Part shown: in pieces, positions 33,054 through 40,916 of the stretch | Position numbering within the stretch: the stretch's first letter is position 1 | How the letters are laid out: every line of letters starts with the position of its first letter | NCBI GenBank assembly: GCA_944326455.1 | Contig: CALVEA010000019.1 | Location: 1-43,676 of the forward strand | Length of the DNA stretch: 43,676 bases | Origin: Candidatus Gastranaerophilales bacterium | Lineage (GTDB): Bacteria > Cyanobacteriota > Vampirovibrionia > Gastranaerophilales > Gastranaerophilaceae | Direction: 5' to 3' | Made by a program: the position numbers and the translations under genes | Notes under the pieces: generated by a model | What the model was told of the DNA's origin: nothing | The model's input: only the letters and a program-made list of their open reading frames with translations | Database searches by the model: none

Positions 33054-34156
33054 GAAATTTTTTAATTTTACTGATTTCAGTTCTTTTCCTATCCGGCTGT
33101 TCTTCAAAAGATACTCAAGAAGAAATTACTTTTTCATCCTGGGGTTCAGTAAGTGAAGTTAAAATACTCAAACAAGTTATTGCAGAATTTGAAAAAGAGC
33201 ATAGCAAAATCAAAGTAAATTTCATGCATGTTCCGCAAAACTATTTTCAAAAACTTCACTTATTATTCGCCTCAAACACGCCACCTGATGTAATTTTTAT
33301 TAATAATCATTATATTCCCCTTTATTCATCAAAACTTGAAGATATAACCGGCTTAATTAGTGATAAGGGCACCTATTTCCGCCAAGCTGTTGAAGGACTA
33401 AGTTATGAAGAAAAAGTTTATGCTATTCCAAGAGACATATCATGCCAAGTTTTTTATATAAATTTAGATATGTTTAGGGATAAAAATGTTCCTATTCCCG
33501 CAAAAGACTGGACTGTTGATAATCTTTTAAACACCGGGAAACAACTCACAACAAATGGTGTTTGGGGCATAGGATACGAAGATGATATATACTGGGCGCT
33601 TCCGTATATCACGGCTTTCGGCGGCGGTATTTTAACCGATGATGCCCAAAAAGAAACTATTAACCTGGCAGCAAGTCAAGCCGGACTAAAATTCTATAAA
33701 GATTTGAGGAACAAATATAAAGTTGCGCCTAAAGCAAGTGATATCGGCAGTTCTACCGCTGCACAAATGTTTCTTGACCAAAAGATTGCAATATATCTTT
33801 CCGGACGCTGGATGTATCCCAAAATTAGTGAAAAAGCTGATTTTAACTGGCAAGTAGCACCTTTTCCGTCTAATAACCTTCTTTGTGATACATCGGGATG
33901 GGCTGTCGCAAAGGATTCTAAACATAAAGAAGCCGCGTTAAGTTTTATAAAATATTTAAGCAGCAGAAAAAATATTGAAGCGATGACTAAAACAGGGCTG
34001 ATTGTGCCGGCAAGGATTGATTCAATTTATTTACTGAACAACAACGAACATAATGAAAGAGTCTTTTTAGAGGTTATTCAAACCTCTAAAAAGACTCCGG
34101 TCAATAAAAACTATAAAAAATTACTTGATGAAATTAATCGTAAGTTTATCTTATAA
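33047..34156 (+). CDS. Sugar-type ABC transporter substrate-binding lipoprotein
   Basis: A 369-residue extracytoplasmic solute-binding protein of the family-1 (maltose/glycerol-phosphate) type. The lipobox LSGC places the lipidated cysteine at residue 18. The first lobe has ITFSSWGSVSEVKILKQVIAEFE and PPDVIFINNHYIPLY; the second has YAIPRDISCQVFYINLDMF, GGGILTDDAQK and the late LSGRWMYPK. The ligand cannot be read; sugars are usual for the family. The ATG overlaps the stop of the AMIN gene. No permease or ATPase gene is adjacent. The 3' end overlaps the convergent nitroreductase gene by 11 nt. Confidence 0.83.
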   Translation: MLRNFLILLISVLFLSGCSSKDTQEEITFSSWGSVSEVKILKQVIAEFEKEHSKIKVNFMHVPQNYFQKLHLLFASNTPPDVIFINNHYIPLYSSKLEDITGLISDKGTYFRQAVEGLSYEEKVYAIPRDISCQVFYINLDMFRDKNVPIPAKDWTVDNLLNTGKQLTTNGVWGIGYEDDIYWALPYITAFGGGILTDDAQKETINLAASQAGLKFYKDLRNKYKVAPKASDIGSSTAAQMFLDQKIAIYLSGRWMYPKISEKADFNWQVAPFPSNNLLCDTSGWAVAKDSKHKEAALSFIKYLSSRKNIEAMTKTGLIVPARIDSIYLLNNNEHNERVFLEVIQTSKKTPVNKNYKKLLDEINRKFIL

Positions 34157-35027
34157 AATTCAGCAGAAGCCGTCTTGCTTTTTCCGTAAATGTTTGGCGA
34201 GCTTCATCCACTTCCTGAATCTCTGATATCGGAAAACTTTCCGGAAGAGTTGTACGTGAATATTTAACGTCAGGCATACCTAAAAGCATTACATAAACAG
34301 GTTTATATCCGTCAGGAATATCAAGCATTTTTCCAAACTCAGGCATAAGTTTAAAACATACCTGTGCAAATCCGCACCAACAAGTTCCAAGCCCTAAACT
34401 TTGAGCATAAAGTTCAATATAACTAAGAGCGATAATTGGGTCAACATTCGCGCAAGGAGCGTGTATTGAGGAAGATACAACAATTATATGTGGCGCTCCT
34501 CTGAATATTAAATCTTCCCCGTTTTCAAAATTAGTTTTATATTTTGCGAATTTTCCTGCTAACTTTGAAAGTACAGGATTTGATAAAAGTTTTATAAGAT
34601 TTAACCTTACTTTTTCTCTTATTTTATCCATAGCAGCTTTCGATTCTACCATAGAAAAATGAAGGGTATTTGTATTACATCCTGTCGGAATATACGGAAA
34701 CATATTTTTGAGTTTAGCGAAAACATCCGGAGAAATTTCTTCATCTTTGTATTGGCGGATACTTCTTCTTGATTTAATCAATGATAGAACATCCTCAGGA
34801 TTGGGAAATTTAACTTGAGCCGCATCGCTCGGGTTTTTGCCCCCAAAAGACAGGGCACCGGTCGGGCAAACTGCCATACAGTGCTGACAGGCAAAACACT
34901 TTTCTTCGCCGTCCTGAACAAATTTCGGATATTTTTCTTTATCAAATTCCAGCGAACAAGTTAAACAGTCTTTAATACACATACCGCATCGGATACATTT
35001 TTCTTTGTTAATTTCAATCGATTTCAT
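34146..35027 (-). CDS. Ferredoxin-nitroreductase fusion
   Basis: A 293-residue protein with an N-terminal two-cluster ferredoxin and a C-terminal FMN nitroreductase domain. The first [4Fe-4S] site is CIRCGMCIKDC plus a later cysteine, the second CFACQHCMAVCP. The nitroreductase domain begins at VLSLIKSRRSIRQYKDEEIS, the usual phosphate-binding arginine stretch, and includes CWCGFAQVC near residue 215 and a C-terminal LLGMPDVKY. Such fusions occur in anaerobes and take electrons from reduced ferredoxin; the physiological acceptor is unknown. AGGAG precedes the ATG. Divergent from the permease gene. Confidence 0.87.
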   Translation of the reverse strand: MKSIEINKEKCIRCGMCIKDCLTCSLEFDKEKYPKFVQDGEEKCFACQHCMAVCPTGALSFGGKNPSDAAQVKFPNPEDVLSLIKSRRSIRQYKDEEISPDVFAKLKNMFPYIPTGCNTNTLHFSMVESKAAMDKIREKVRLNLIKLLSNPVLSKLAGKFAKYKTNFENGEDLIFRGAPHIIVVSSSIHAPCANVDPIIALSYIELYAQSLGLGTCWCGFAQVCFKLMPEFGKMLDIPDGYKPVYVMLLGMPDVKYSRTTLPESFPISEIQEVDEARQTFTEKARRLLLNFIR

Positions 35028-35086
35028 ATAAATTTCTCCTATTCAATATATCTGTTTTACCACAAAAATCATCGGGTGTTTGTTTA

Positions 35087-35115
35087 TTGACTAATCTTCA
35101 TAAAGACGGTTTAAT
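35087..35115 (+). promoter_or_regulatory. promoter of the permease gene
   Basis: TTGACT (35087-35092) and TTTAAT (35110-35115) are 17 bp apart. A start near 35122 would leave a leader of about 14 nt that still contains the GGAG site at 35123. Confidence 0.5.
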
Positions 35116-35135
35116 TTATATTGGAGAAAAACAGA

Positions 35136-36068
35136 ATGCTTATATCATTATTAGAAAAAATAAATAATTTTAATGAATTTATTTTTACGCCTTTGGACAG
35201 TTTTATAGAATCTTTTGGGCTTCCGGAATGGGCAGCAGATGCTCTTATTGACAGCTTTCATTTACTGCCGTTTTTGTTTTTTATTTTTGTTTTAATAGAA
35301 TTATTTGAATTTTATTTTTCCAATAAAATTGATAACTGGATAAAAAAATCAGAAAAAAGCAGTATACTTGTCGGCGCATTTGCTTCAATATTTCCGCAAT
35401 GCGGGTTTTCTGTTATAGCAAGCAGTCTTTATACAAAAAGAATGATATCAAAAGGCTGTCTGCTTGCAGTTTATTTAGGAACTTCTGATGAAGCGATACC
35501 AATACTTCTTGCTCATCCTGCTAAAGCATATCTTGTTATTCCTATTGTCGGAATAAAACTTTTTATTGCAATACTAATGGGATATTTTATTGATTTTGCT
35601 TTTGCAAAACAAATAATAGACCCCAAACAGGATGTTGTTATTGAAGAAGAAGGATGCTGCAAACACAGTCCGCACACGGGAAATAAGCGAGAACTTATTC
35701 TTCATCCGATATTTCATACATTAAATATTTTTGGATTTATTCTCGTAATAACTTTGATTTTAAATTTCTGCCTGGAAAATATTCATCTGGGCGGACTTTT
35801 AACGGGAACTTCTTCAAAATTAGTACAGCCGGCAGTTGCCGCATTGGTTGGATTAATTCCTAATTGCGCAGTTTCTATAGGAATAACTATGATGCTTATA
35901 AAAGGATCTGTTACTTTTGGAACTGCAATGAGCGGACTTTTAGCCAATGCCGGATTGGGGCTTTTGGTATTATTGAAAAATAATGATTTTAAAGACACCT
36001 TAAAAATTATTTTTATTCTTCTTATAATAAGTATAATTTCCGGATATGCCATCAATTTTTTTGTATAA
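35136..36068 (+). CDS. Putative metal/metalloid permease (ArsP_2-like, about 10 TM)
   Basis: A 310-residue membrane protein with about eight to ten hydrophobic helices in two similar halves. The first half carries FPQCGFSVIASSLYTKRMIS and the second GLIPNCAVSIGITMMLIKGS, matching pseudo-symmetric positions. A short cytoplasmic loop between the halves has EEEGCCKHSPH, a possible metal ligand. This agrees with the putative heavy-metal exporter family related to ArsP permeases; the substrate is not proven. The ATG at 35136 has GGAG 9 nt upstream and is preferred over a TTG at 35121. Confidence 0.68.
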   Translation: MLISLLEKINNFNEFIFTPLDSFIESFGLPEWAADALIDSFHLLPFLFFIFVLIELFEFYFSNKIDNWIKKSEKSSILVGAFASIFPQCGFSVIASSLYTKRMISKGCLLAVYLGTSDEAIPILLAHPAKAYLVIPIVGIKLFIAILMGYFIDFAFAKQIIDPKQDVVIEEEGCCKHSPHTGNKRELILHPIFHTLNIFGFILVITLILNFCLENIHLGGLLTGTSSKLVQPAVAALVGLIPNCAVSIGITMMLIKGSVTFGTAMSGLLANAGLGLLVLLKNNDFKDTLKIIFILLIISIISGYAINFFV

Positions 36069-36104
36069 GTGAAAATTTAATTTTTGTAAAAAAAGGGCTT
36101 CTTT

Positions 36105-36134
36105 TTGGTTTATTTAAGCTGTTTATAATATAAT
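36105..36134 (+). promoter_or_regulatory. candidate promoter of LCP gene
   Basis: TTGGTT (36105-36110) and TATAAT (36129-36134) are 18 bp apart, with an overlapping TATAAT at 36124-36129. The ATG is 26 nt downstream. Confidence 0.4.
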
Positions 36135-36160
36135 TTTTTTTAGAGAGAAATTTACCGGTT

Positions 36161-37471
36161 ATGAAGATAGTTAACAGTCAGCAAGAAGAATACAAAGCAT
36201 TTTTAAAAAATATAAGAGAAGAGAAAGAAGAATCTTCAAATTTCGTAAAGCTTGTTTTTACGGTGGTTACAGCTATTTTATGTGCAATAATTGTATGCGT
36301 TATTCTTGTTGAAAATAATATATTCTTAAACAACCTGCGCGAAGAATCTGCCGAAGACATGCATGGCGTATTTAAGTATTCTCACTCATCAAAAAAAGGG
36401 TTTGATGTTCCATTTTCTCCGCGCAGACAAAATATCCTTTTGCTTGGCGTAGATTCAAACGGAACAGGTTCTGATATATGGGAAGGAACTCGCTCTGACA
36501 CCATTATCGTTATCAATGTTGATCCCAAAACTCATTCTGTTAATGCAATCTCAATTCCTCGTGACAGTAAAGTATATCTTCCGGACAACAAGGGAATCCA
36601 AAAGATTAATTCAGCCCATGCACTTGGAGGAATAAATCTTGTTAAAAAGACATTAAAAGAAACTTTTGGCATAAAAATAGACAGATACATTATTGTACAC
36701 GATGAAGCCGTTGAAAAAATTGTAGATGCGTTGGGCGGCATTCCTATTTATGTAGAAAAAAGAATGTATTATCACGATTATGCCGCAAAACTTCATATTG
36801 ACCTGCAAAAAGGAAATACTGTCCTTAACGGGAAACAAGCCGTCGGATATTTAAGATACAGAAAAGACGGGCTTGGTGATATCGGAAGAACTCAGCGCCA
36901 GCAATGGTTTATGAAAAGCCTGTTTGAAAGGCTTCATTCTCCTCAGGTAATAACAAAGATTCCGGAAGTCTTAAATGTTATGAATAATTACATAAAAACT
37001 GATATGAGTTTTTATGAACTTTCTCAATATGCTGCAATGGCGCGCAGTATAGACGAAAATAAAATTGAAATAGCAACCCTTCCCGGCTCCCCAAACCAAA
37101 GAGGCTACATAAGTTACTGGATTCTTGATCCTGTTAAAACGCAAGAGATGATTAACAGGATGATATATAGAATCAAACCGCAGATTAGCAGCAGCAAGTT
37201 TAAAGCCGGAATAATGTATTCTCCAAAAAGAGAAGATGATGCGGTTGCATTAAAAGAGAAATTAAATGACCTTGGATTTGAAGTAAATATGCTCAAAATT
37301 ACTCATCTTTCGCATACTAAGTTTGTAGCTAACAAAAGCAATGTTACTATTGATTTCTTTAACTGGATTCAAAAGAAAGTTCCAGAGTTTCAAAATGTAC
37401 AATTTATATACGACCCGACAGAAACTTTCTCTGTGGGCAGCGATTTTACAATGGTTCTTGCAGAACAGTAA
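36161..37471 (+). CDS. LytR-CpsA-Psr family protein with LytR_C domain
   Basis: A 436-residue envelope protein that attaches glycopolymers to peptidoglycan or another carrier. One membrane helix lies at about 26-49 with a cytoplasmic N-terminus. The LCP domain spans about 85-285: NILLLGVDSNG, TRSDTIIVINVDPK, AISIPRDSKVYLP, INSAHALGG, and YLRYRKDGLGDIGRTQRQQ with the arginines that bind the pyrophosphate lipid. Residues about 345-435 form the LytR_C domain (AGIMYSPKREDDAVALKEKL). The motif set is complete. The gene ends 9 nt before the nitroreductase gene on the same strand. Confidence 0.9.
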   Translation: MKIVNSQQEEYKAFLKNIREEKEESSNFVKLVFTVVTAILCAIIVCVILVENNIFLNNLREESAEDMHGVFKYSHSSKKGFDVPFSPRRQNILLLGVDSNGTGSDIWEGTRSDTIIVINVDPKTHSVNAISIPRDSKVYLPDNKGIQKINSAHALGGINLVKKTLKETFGIKIDRYIIVHDEAVEKIVDALGGIPIYVEKRMYYHDYAAKLHIDLQKGNTVLNGKQAVGYLRYRKDGLGDIGRTQRQQWFMKSLFERLHSPQVITKIPEVLNVMNNYIKTDMSFYELSQYAAMARSIDENKIEIATLPGSPNQRGYISYWILDPVKTQEMINRMIYRIKPQISSSKFKAGIMYSPKREDDAVALKEKLNDLGFEVNMLKITHLSHTKFVANKSNVTIDFFNWIQKKVPEFQNVQFIYDPTETFSVGSDFTMVLAEQ

Positions 37472-37480
37472 GGAGGAATT

Positions 37481-38101
37481 ATGTCTGAATTATTAGATTT
37501 GATTAAATCAAGGAAAAGCGTAAGAAAATATTCAGATAAGCATATTTCTGATGAGGATTTAAGAAAAATTCTGGAAGCGGGAAGGTTAGCTCCTTCTTGG
37601 ATGAATGTTCAGTGCTGGAAATTTATTCTTGTAAAATCTCAGGAGAAAAAAGACCTGTTGTCAGAGCTTTCTATCGGGCAGCCTCAGGTTAAAAATGCAG
37701 ATGCGGTTATTGTCTGTGTTGCGGATCCGGATTCTTGGGAAGAAGCAAAAATTACACATATTCAAAAACCGGCTCTTAATCCCGCCTTGCAATGCGAAAA
37801 CGGAATACTAATCCGCTCTCTTGAGCAAGTAATCTATCCTGTTTCATACATGATGCTGGAAGCTGAATCTTTAGGAATAAGCTCTTGTATTATTGGGGCT
37901 TTCGGAAGCGAAATTACAGGCATATTACCGGATGTTTATGCAAAAACAAAAAAAGAATTGAACCTGAAAGATTCTCAAATTATCTCAACCATAATTACAC
38001 TTGGTTATGAAGAGACTCCAACTCAAGCCGAAAAGAAGCGCAAGGAGTCTGACGAAGTTGTTTTCTTCGAAAAACTCCCTAATCCTCCGGCTCGCCATTA
38101 A
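37481..38101 (+). CDS. Nitroreductase family protein
   Basis: A 206-residue FMN-dependent oxidoreductase. The family start is ELLDLIKSRKSVRKYSDKHIS, followed by LEAGRLAPSWMNVQCWKFILV and a C-terminal ISTIITLGYEE. It lacks the ferredoxin domain of the homologue at 34146-35027. The substrate is unknown. An AGGAGG site lies directly before the ATG. It is probably cotranscribed with the LCP gene. Its tail overlaps the small convergent gene by 23 nt. Confidence 0.87.
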   Translation: MSELLDLIKSRKSVRKYSDKHISDEDLRKILEAGRLAPSWMNVQCWKFILVKSQEKKDLLSELSIGQPQVKNADAVIVCVADPDSWEEAKITHIQKPALNPALQCENGILIRSLEQVIYPVSYMMLEAESLGISSCIIGAFGSEITGILPDVYAKTKKELNLKDSQIISTIITLGYEETPTQAEKKRKESDEVVFFEKLPNPPARH

Positions 38102-38285
38102 CCATTTTTAGTATTTCTACAACTTTCGGCATCTGGCATTCAAATGAGTAATGCCCCTTGGTAATGGAGCATTCACTGCAATTTCCGTTAAGCCTGTAGC
38201 ATTCAAGCGCTTGTTCAGTCCAATTTCTTGTAATTGAATCTGAAATATTTCCTGTTGGCTGATTTGCAGCTAAACTATTCAACAT
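38079..38285 (-). CDS. Small cysteine-containing protein, unknown
   Basis: A 68-residue protein with four cysteines: ALECYRLNGNCSECSI and then HYSFECQMPKVVEILK. The spacing C-x6-C-x2-C-x11-C could bind zinc or an iron-sulfur cluster, but I do not recognise the family. GGGAGAGGA 4-5 nt before the ATG is a strong ribosome binding site and supports a real gene. It is convergent with the nitroreductase gene. Confidence 0.6.
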   Translation of the reverse strand: MLNSLAANQPTGNISDSITRNWTEQALECYRLNGNCSECSITKGHYSFECQMPKVVEILKMVNGEPED

Positions 38286-38574
38286 AATTCCTCTCCCGGC
38301 GGATTTTTAACACAATTCCCCTCTTCTATCATAGAACTTTTAAAAAAACATACATCCTTTATATAGAGGATATTATAAAGAAGAACGAGAAAGAGGTTTT
38401 CAGAAATTGTCAGATTGCTCTATTCCAAGTAAGCTCGACCGGCAATTTTTTAAAATCTCTTCTCTGCCTAATACAGACAGGTTTTTAACAAAAGTTCAAA
38501 TACCATTTCCCTACAAAATCTGTTTGTAATATAATTTTTATGTAGTTTTTTTACGAAAAGAAAGGAAGAGACTC
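38286..38574. other. intergenic spacer with divergent promoters
   Basis: Between the small Cys gene and the acyl-CoA synthetase. It has a TATAAT at 38530-38535 (39 nt before the ATG, with AAGGAAGAG between) that probably serves the synthetase. A short hairpin ATCCT/AGGAT lies near 38354-38371. No gene or RNA family is apparent. Confidence 0.5.
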
Positions 38575-40740
38575 ATGAACGTTTTAGACAAAATCATGAA
38601 ACCAAAATCAATTGCGGTTATTGGTGCTTCTACCAAAGAACATACAATTGGTTCTGATATTATGAAAAGATTACAGGAATACAAATTTAACGGTAAAATT
38701 TATCCGGTTAACCCGAAAGGCGGAATTATAGAAGGTTTACAAGCTTATACAAATATTCTGGAAGTTCCGGGAGAAGTTGACCTCGCTCTTATCGTTGTTA
38801 ACGCTAAATTTGTTTTAGATACAATTGACCAGTGCCATGAAAAAGGCATCAAAGGTTTATGCATAATTACAGCCGGATTCAAAGAAACCGGTAAAGAAGG
38901 TGCCGAGCTTGAAAAACAATTACTTGAAAAAGTCAGAGCTTACGGTATGAGATGCGTAGGTCCAAACTGCTTAGGTGTTGTTAATACCCACCCTGATATC
39001 AGAATGGACGGCTGCTTTGCAGAGTCTCTTCCTGAAAGAGGTAATATCGGATTTGTATCTCAATCAGGTGCTTTAGGCGGCGGTATTTTAAATATCTTAA
39101 AAGACCTTAACCTTGGTTTTGCACAGTTTATTTCTATCGGAAACCAGGCTGATGTTAATGCTGAAACAGCTCTTGAATACTGGGAAAATGAAGAAGATGT
39201 CGAACAAATTCTTCTTTATATGGAATCTATCCAGAATCCTGCAAACTTTAGAAAACTTGCTTCAAGAATTTCTAAAAAGAAACCTATTCTTGCACTTAAA
39301 GCAGGACGTTCTGCAGCAGGTGCAAGCGCAGCTTCTTCTCACACAGGTTCTTTAGCCGGTGCTGACAAAGCTGCTAACGCTTTATTACAGCAATCAGGTG
39401 TTATCAGAGAATATTCTTTGAAAAACCTGTTTGCAACAGCAAAAGTTTTCGCTAACTGCCCTATTCCAAAAGGTGACAGAGTAGCAATTATTACAAACTC
39501 AGGCGGTCCTGGTATTATGGCAACCGACGCTGTTTGTGAATACGGTATGCAAATGGCTAAGATTTCTGATTCTACAAAAGAAAAATTAAGAAGTTTCTTG
39601 CCTGCAGCCGCATCAGTTAAAAACCCTGTTGATATGATTGCTTCCGCTCCAATTGAGCATTACAAGCAAACTCTTGAAACAGTTATTGCTGATGAAAATG
39701 TCGATATGATTATTGTTATCTATCTTCCGTTCTTAGGTTTGAAAGATATTGATGTAGCAAAAGCCGTTATGGAAATCAAAGCAGAACATCCTGAAAAACC
39801 GGTTATCGGTGTATTTATGACTAAGAGCGAGTTCTTCTCCCAATTGTCTGATATGGATGTTAATGTTCCGTTCTTTATGTACGCAGAAGAAGCTGCTGAC
39901 GGTTTGAACAGACTTAATCAGCAAAGACTCTGGATGGAAAGACCGGAAGGTAAGATTCCGACATTCAATGTTGATTATAAGAAAGCTCAGGAAATCATTG
40001 CAAAATCAGTTAACGAAGGCAGAGATCAGTTAACTACACGTGAATCAATTGATGTACTTGATGCTTACGGTATCAGAGTATGTAAATCAGGATTTGCAAA
40101 ATCAGAAGACGAAGCTGTTACAATCGCTGATTCTATCGGATATCCGGTTGTTATGAAGATGACTTCAAAAACAACTTCTCACAAAACCGATGTAGGCGGC
40201 GTAAGAGTTAATATTCAGTCTGCTGAACAATTGAGAGCTGAATATCAAGATTTGATTGCAAAATTAACTGAAAAAGGACTTCTTGAAGGTTTGGAAGGTG
40301 TAATCATTCAAGAAATGGTTAAAGGCAACCGTGAAATGGTTTGCGGTATTGCAACAGACCCTCAATACGGTCCTATGATGATGTTCGGTTTAGGCGGTGT
40401 GTTTATTGAAGTTATGAAAGACGTAACTTTCAGAATTGCTCCTTTAACAGATGTTGATGCTAAAGAAATGATTAAATCAGTTAAAGCATACAAATTGTTA
40501 GAAGGTGCAAGAGGCACCAAACCTGCTCAAATGGAACAAATCGAAGAAACATTGTTGAGATTATCTCAACTTGTTCACGATTTCAAATTCATTGATGAGC
40601 TGGATATCAACCCGCTGTTAATTTCTGAAAAAACAGGCGAAGGTATTGCAGTAGACGGACGTATCAAAGTCAGAATGACAGAAGCTCAGGAAGCTTTGAA
40701 TTACCACTGCAAAGACGGCGTTTGCGCTTGCGGAATATAA
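38575..40740 (+). CDS. ADP-forming acetyl/acyl-CoA synthetase, fused subunits
   Basis: Converts acyl-CoA, ADP and phosphate to acid, CoA and ATP, an energy-conserving step of fermentation. The 721 residues fuse both subunits. The alpha part (about 1-460) has the CoA-binding start LDKIMKPKSIAVIGAST, the VGPNCLGVVNTH and GFVSQSGALGGGIL segments, and the phosphohistidine loop SSHTGSLAGADKA. The beta part is an ATP-grasp domain: GYPVVMKMTSKTTSHKTDVGG, VIIQEMVKGNREMVCGI and MMFGLGGVFIEVMKD. The C-terminus ends CKDGVCACGI with three close cysteines, an unusual tail. AAGGAAGAG lies upstream. An inverted repeat follows at 40764. Confidence 0.93.
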   Translation: MNVLDKIMKPKSIAVIGASTKEHTIGSDIMKRLQEYKFNGKIYPVNPKGGIIEGLQAYTNILEVPGEVDLALIVVNAKFVLDTIDQCHEKGIKGLCIITAGFKETGKEGAELEKQLLEKVRAYGMRCVGPNCLGVVNTHPDIRMDGCFAESLPERGNIGFVSQSGALGGGILNILKDLNLGFAQFISIGNQADVNAETALEYWENEEDVEQILLYMESIQNPANFRKLASRISKKKPILALKAGRSAAGASAASSHTGSLAGADKAANALLQQSGVIREYSLKNLFATAKVFANCPIPKGDRVAIITNSGGPGIMATDAVCEYGMQMAKISDSTKEKLRSFLPAAASVKNPVDMIASAPIEHYKQTLETVIADENVDMIIVIYLPFLGLKDIDVAKAVMEIKAEHPEKPVIGVFMTKSEFFSQLSDMDVNVPFFMYAEEAADGLNRLNQQRLWMERPEGKIPTFNVDYKKAQEIIAKSVNEGRDQLTTRESIDVLDAYGIRVCKSGFAKSEDEAVTIADSIGYPVVMKMTSKTTSHKTDVGGVRVNIQSAEQLRAEYQDLIAKLTEKGLLEGLEGVIIQEMVKGNREMVCGIATDPQYGPMMMFGLGGVFIEVMKDVTFRIAPLTDVDAKEMIKSVKAYKLLEGARGTKPAQMEQIEETLLRLSQLVHDFKFIDELDINPLLISEKTGEGIAVDGRIKVRMTEAQEALNYHCKDGVCACGI

Positions 40741-40763
40741 TAGGGGTAAATTAAATGAATAAT

Positions 40764-40800
40764 TAAGCCGGGCGGAGCCTTTCAGGCTCCGCCCGGCTTA
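40764..40800. terminator. long perfect inverted repeat after the synthetase
   Basis: A 16-bp GC-rich perfect stem (40764-40779 and 40785-40800) with loop TTTCA, 23 nt after the stop codon. The sequence after it is A/T-rich but has no clean T tract, so it may act as a terminator, an mRNA-stabilising hairpin or a bidirectional element. Confidence 0.65.
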
Positions 40801-40916
40801 ATTTATCAAGTATTTTAGCTGCTGCTATTCCCACCCCTTTATCAAAAAAATATGTGGAAAAACATTTATAAATATATTATTATATTCATATAGTGAGGTA
40901 AAAAAGAGGGGTTTAG

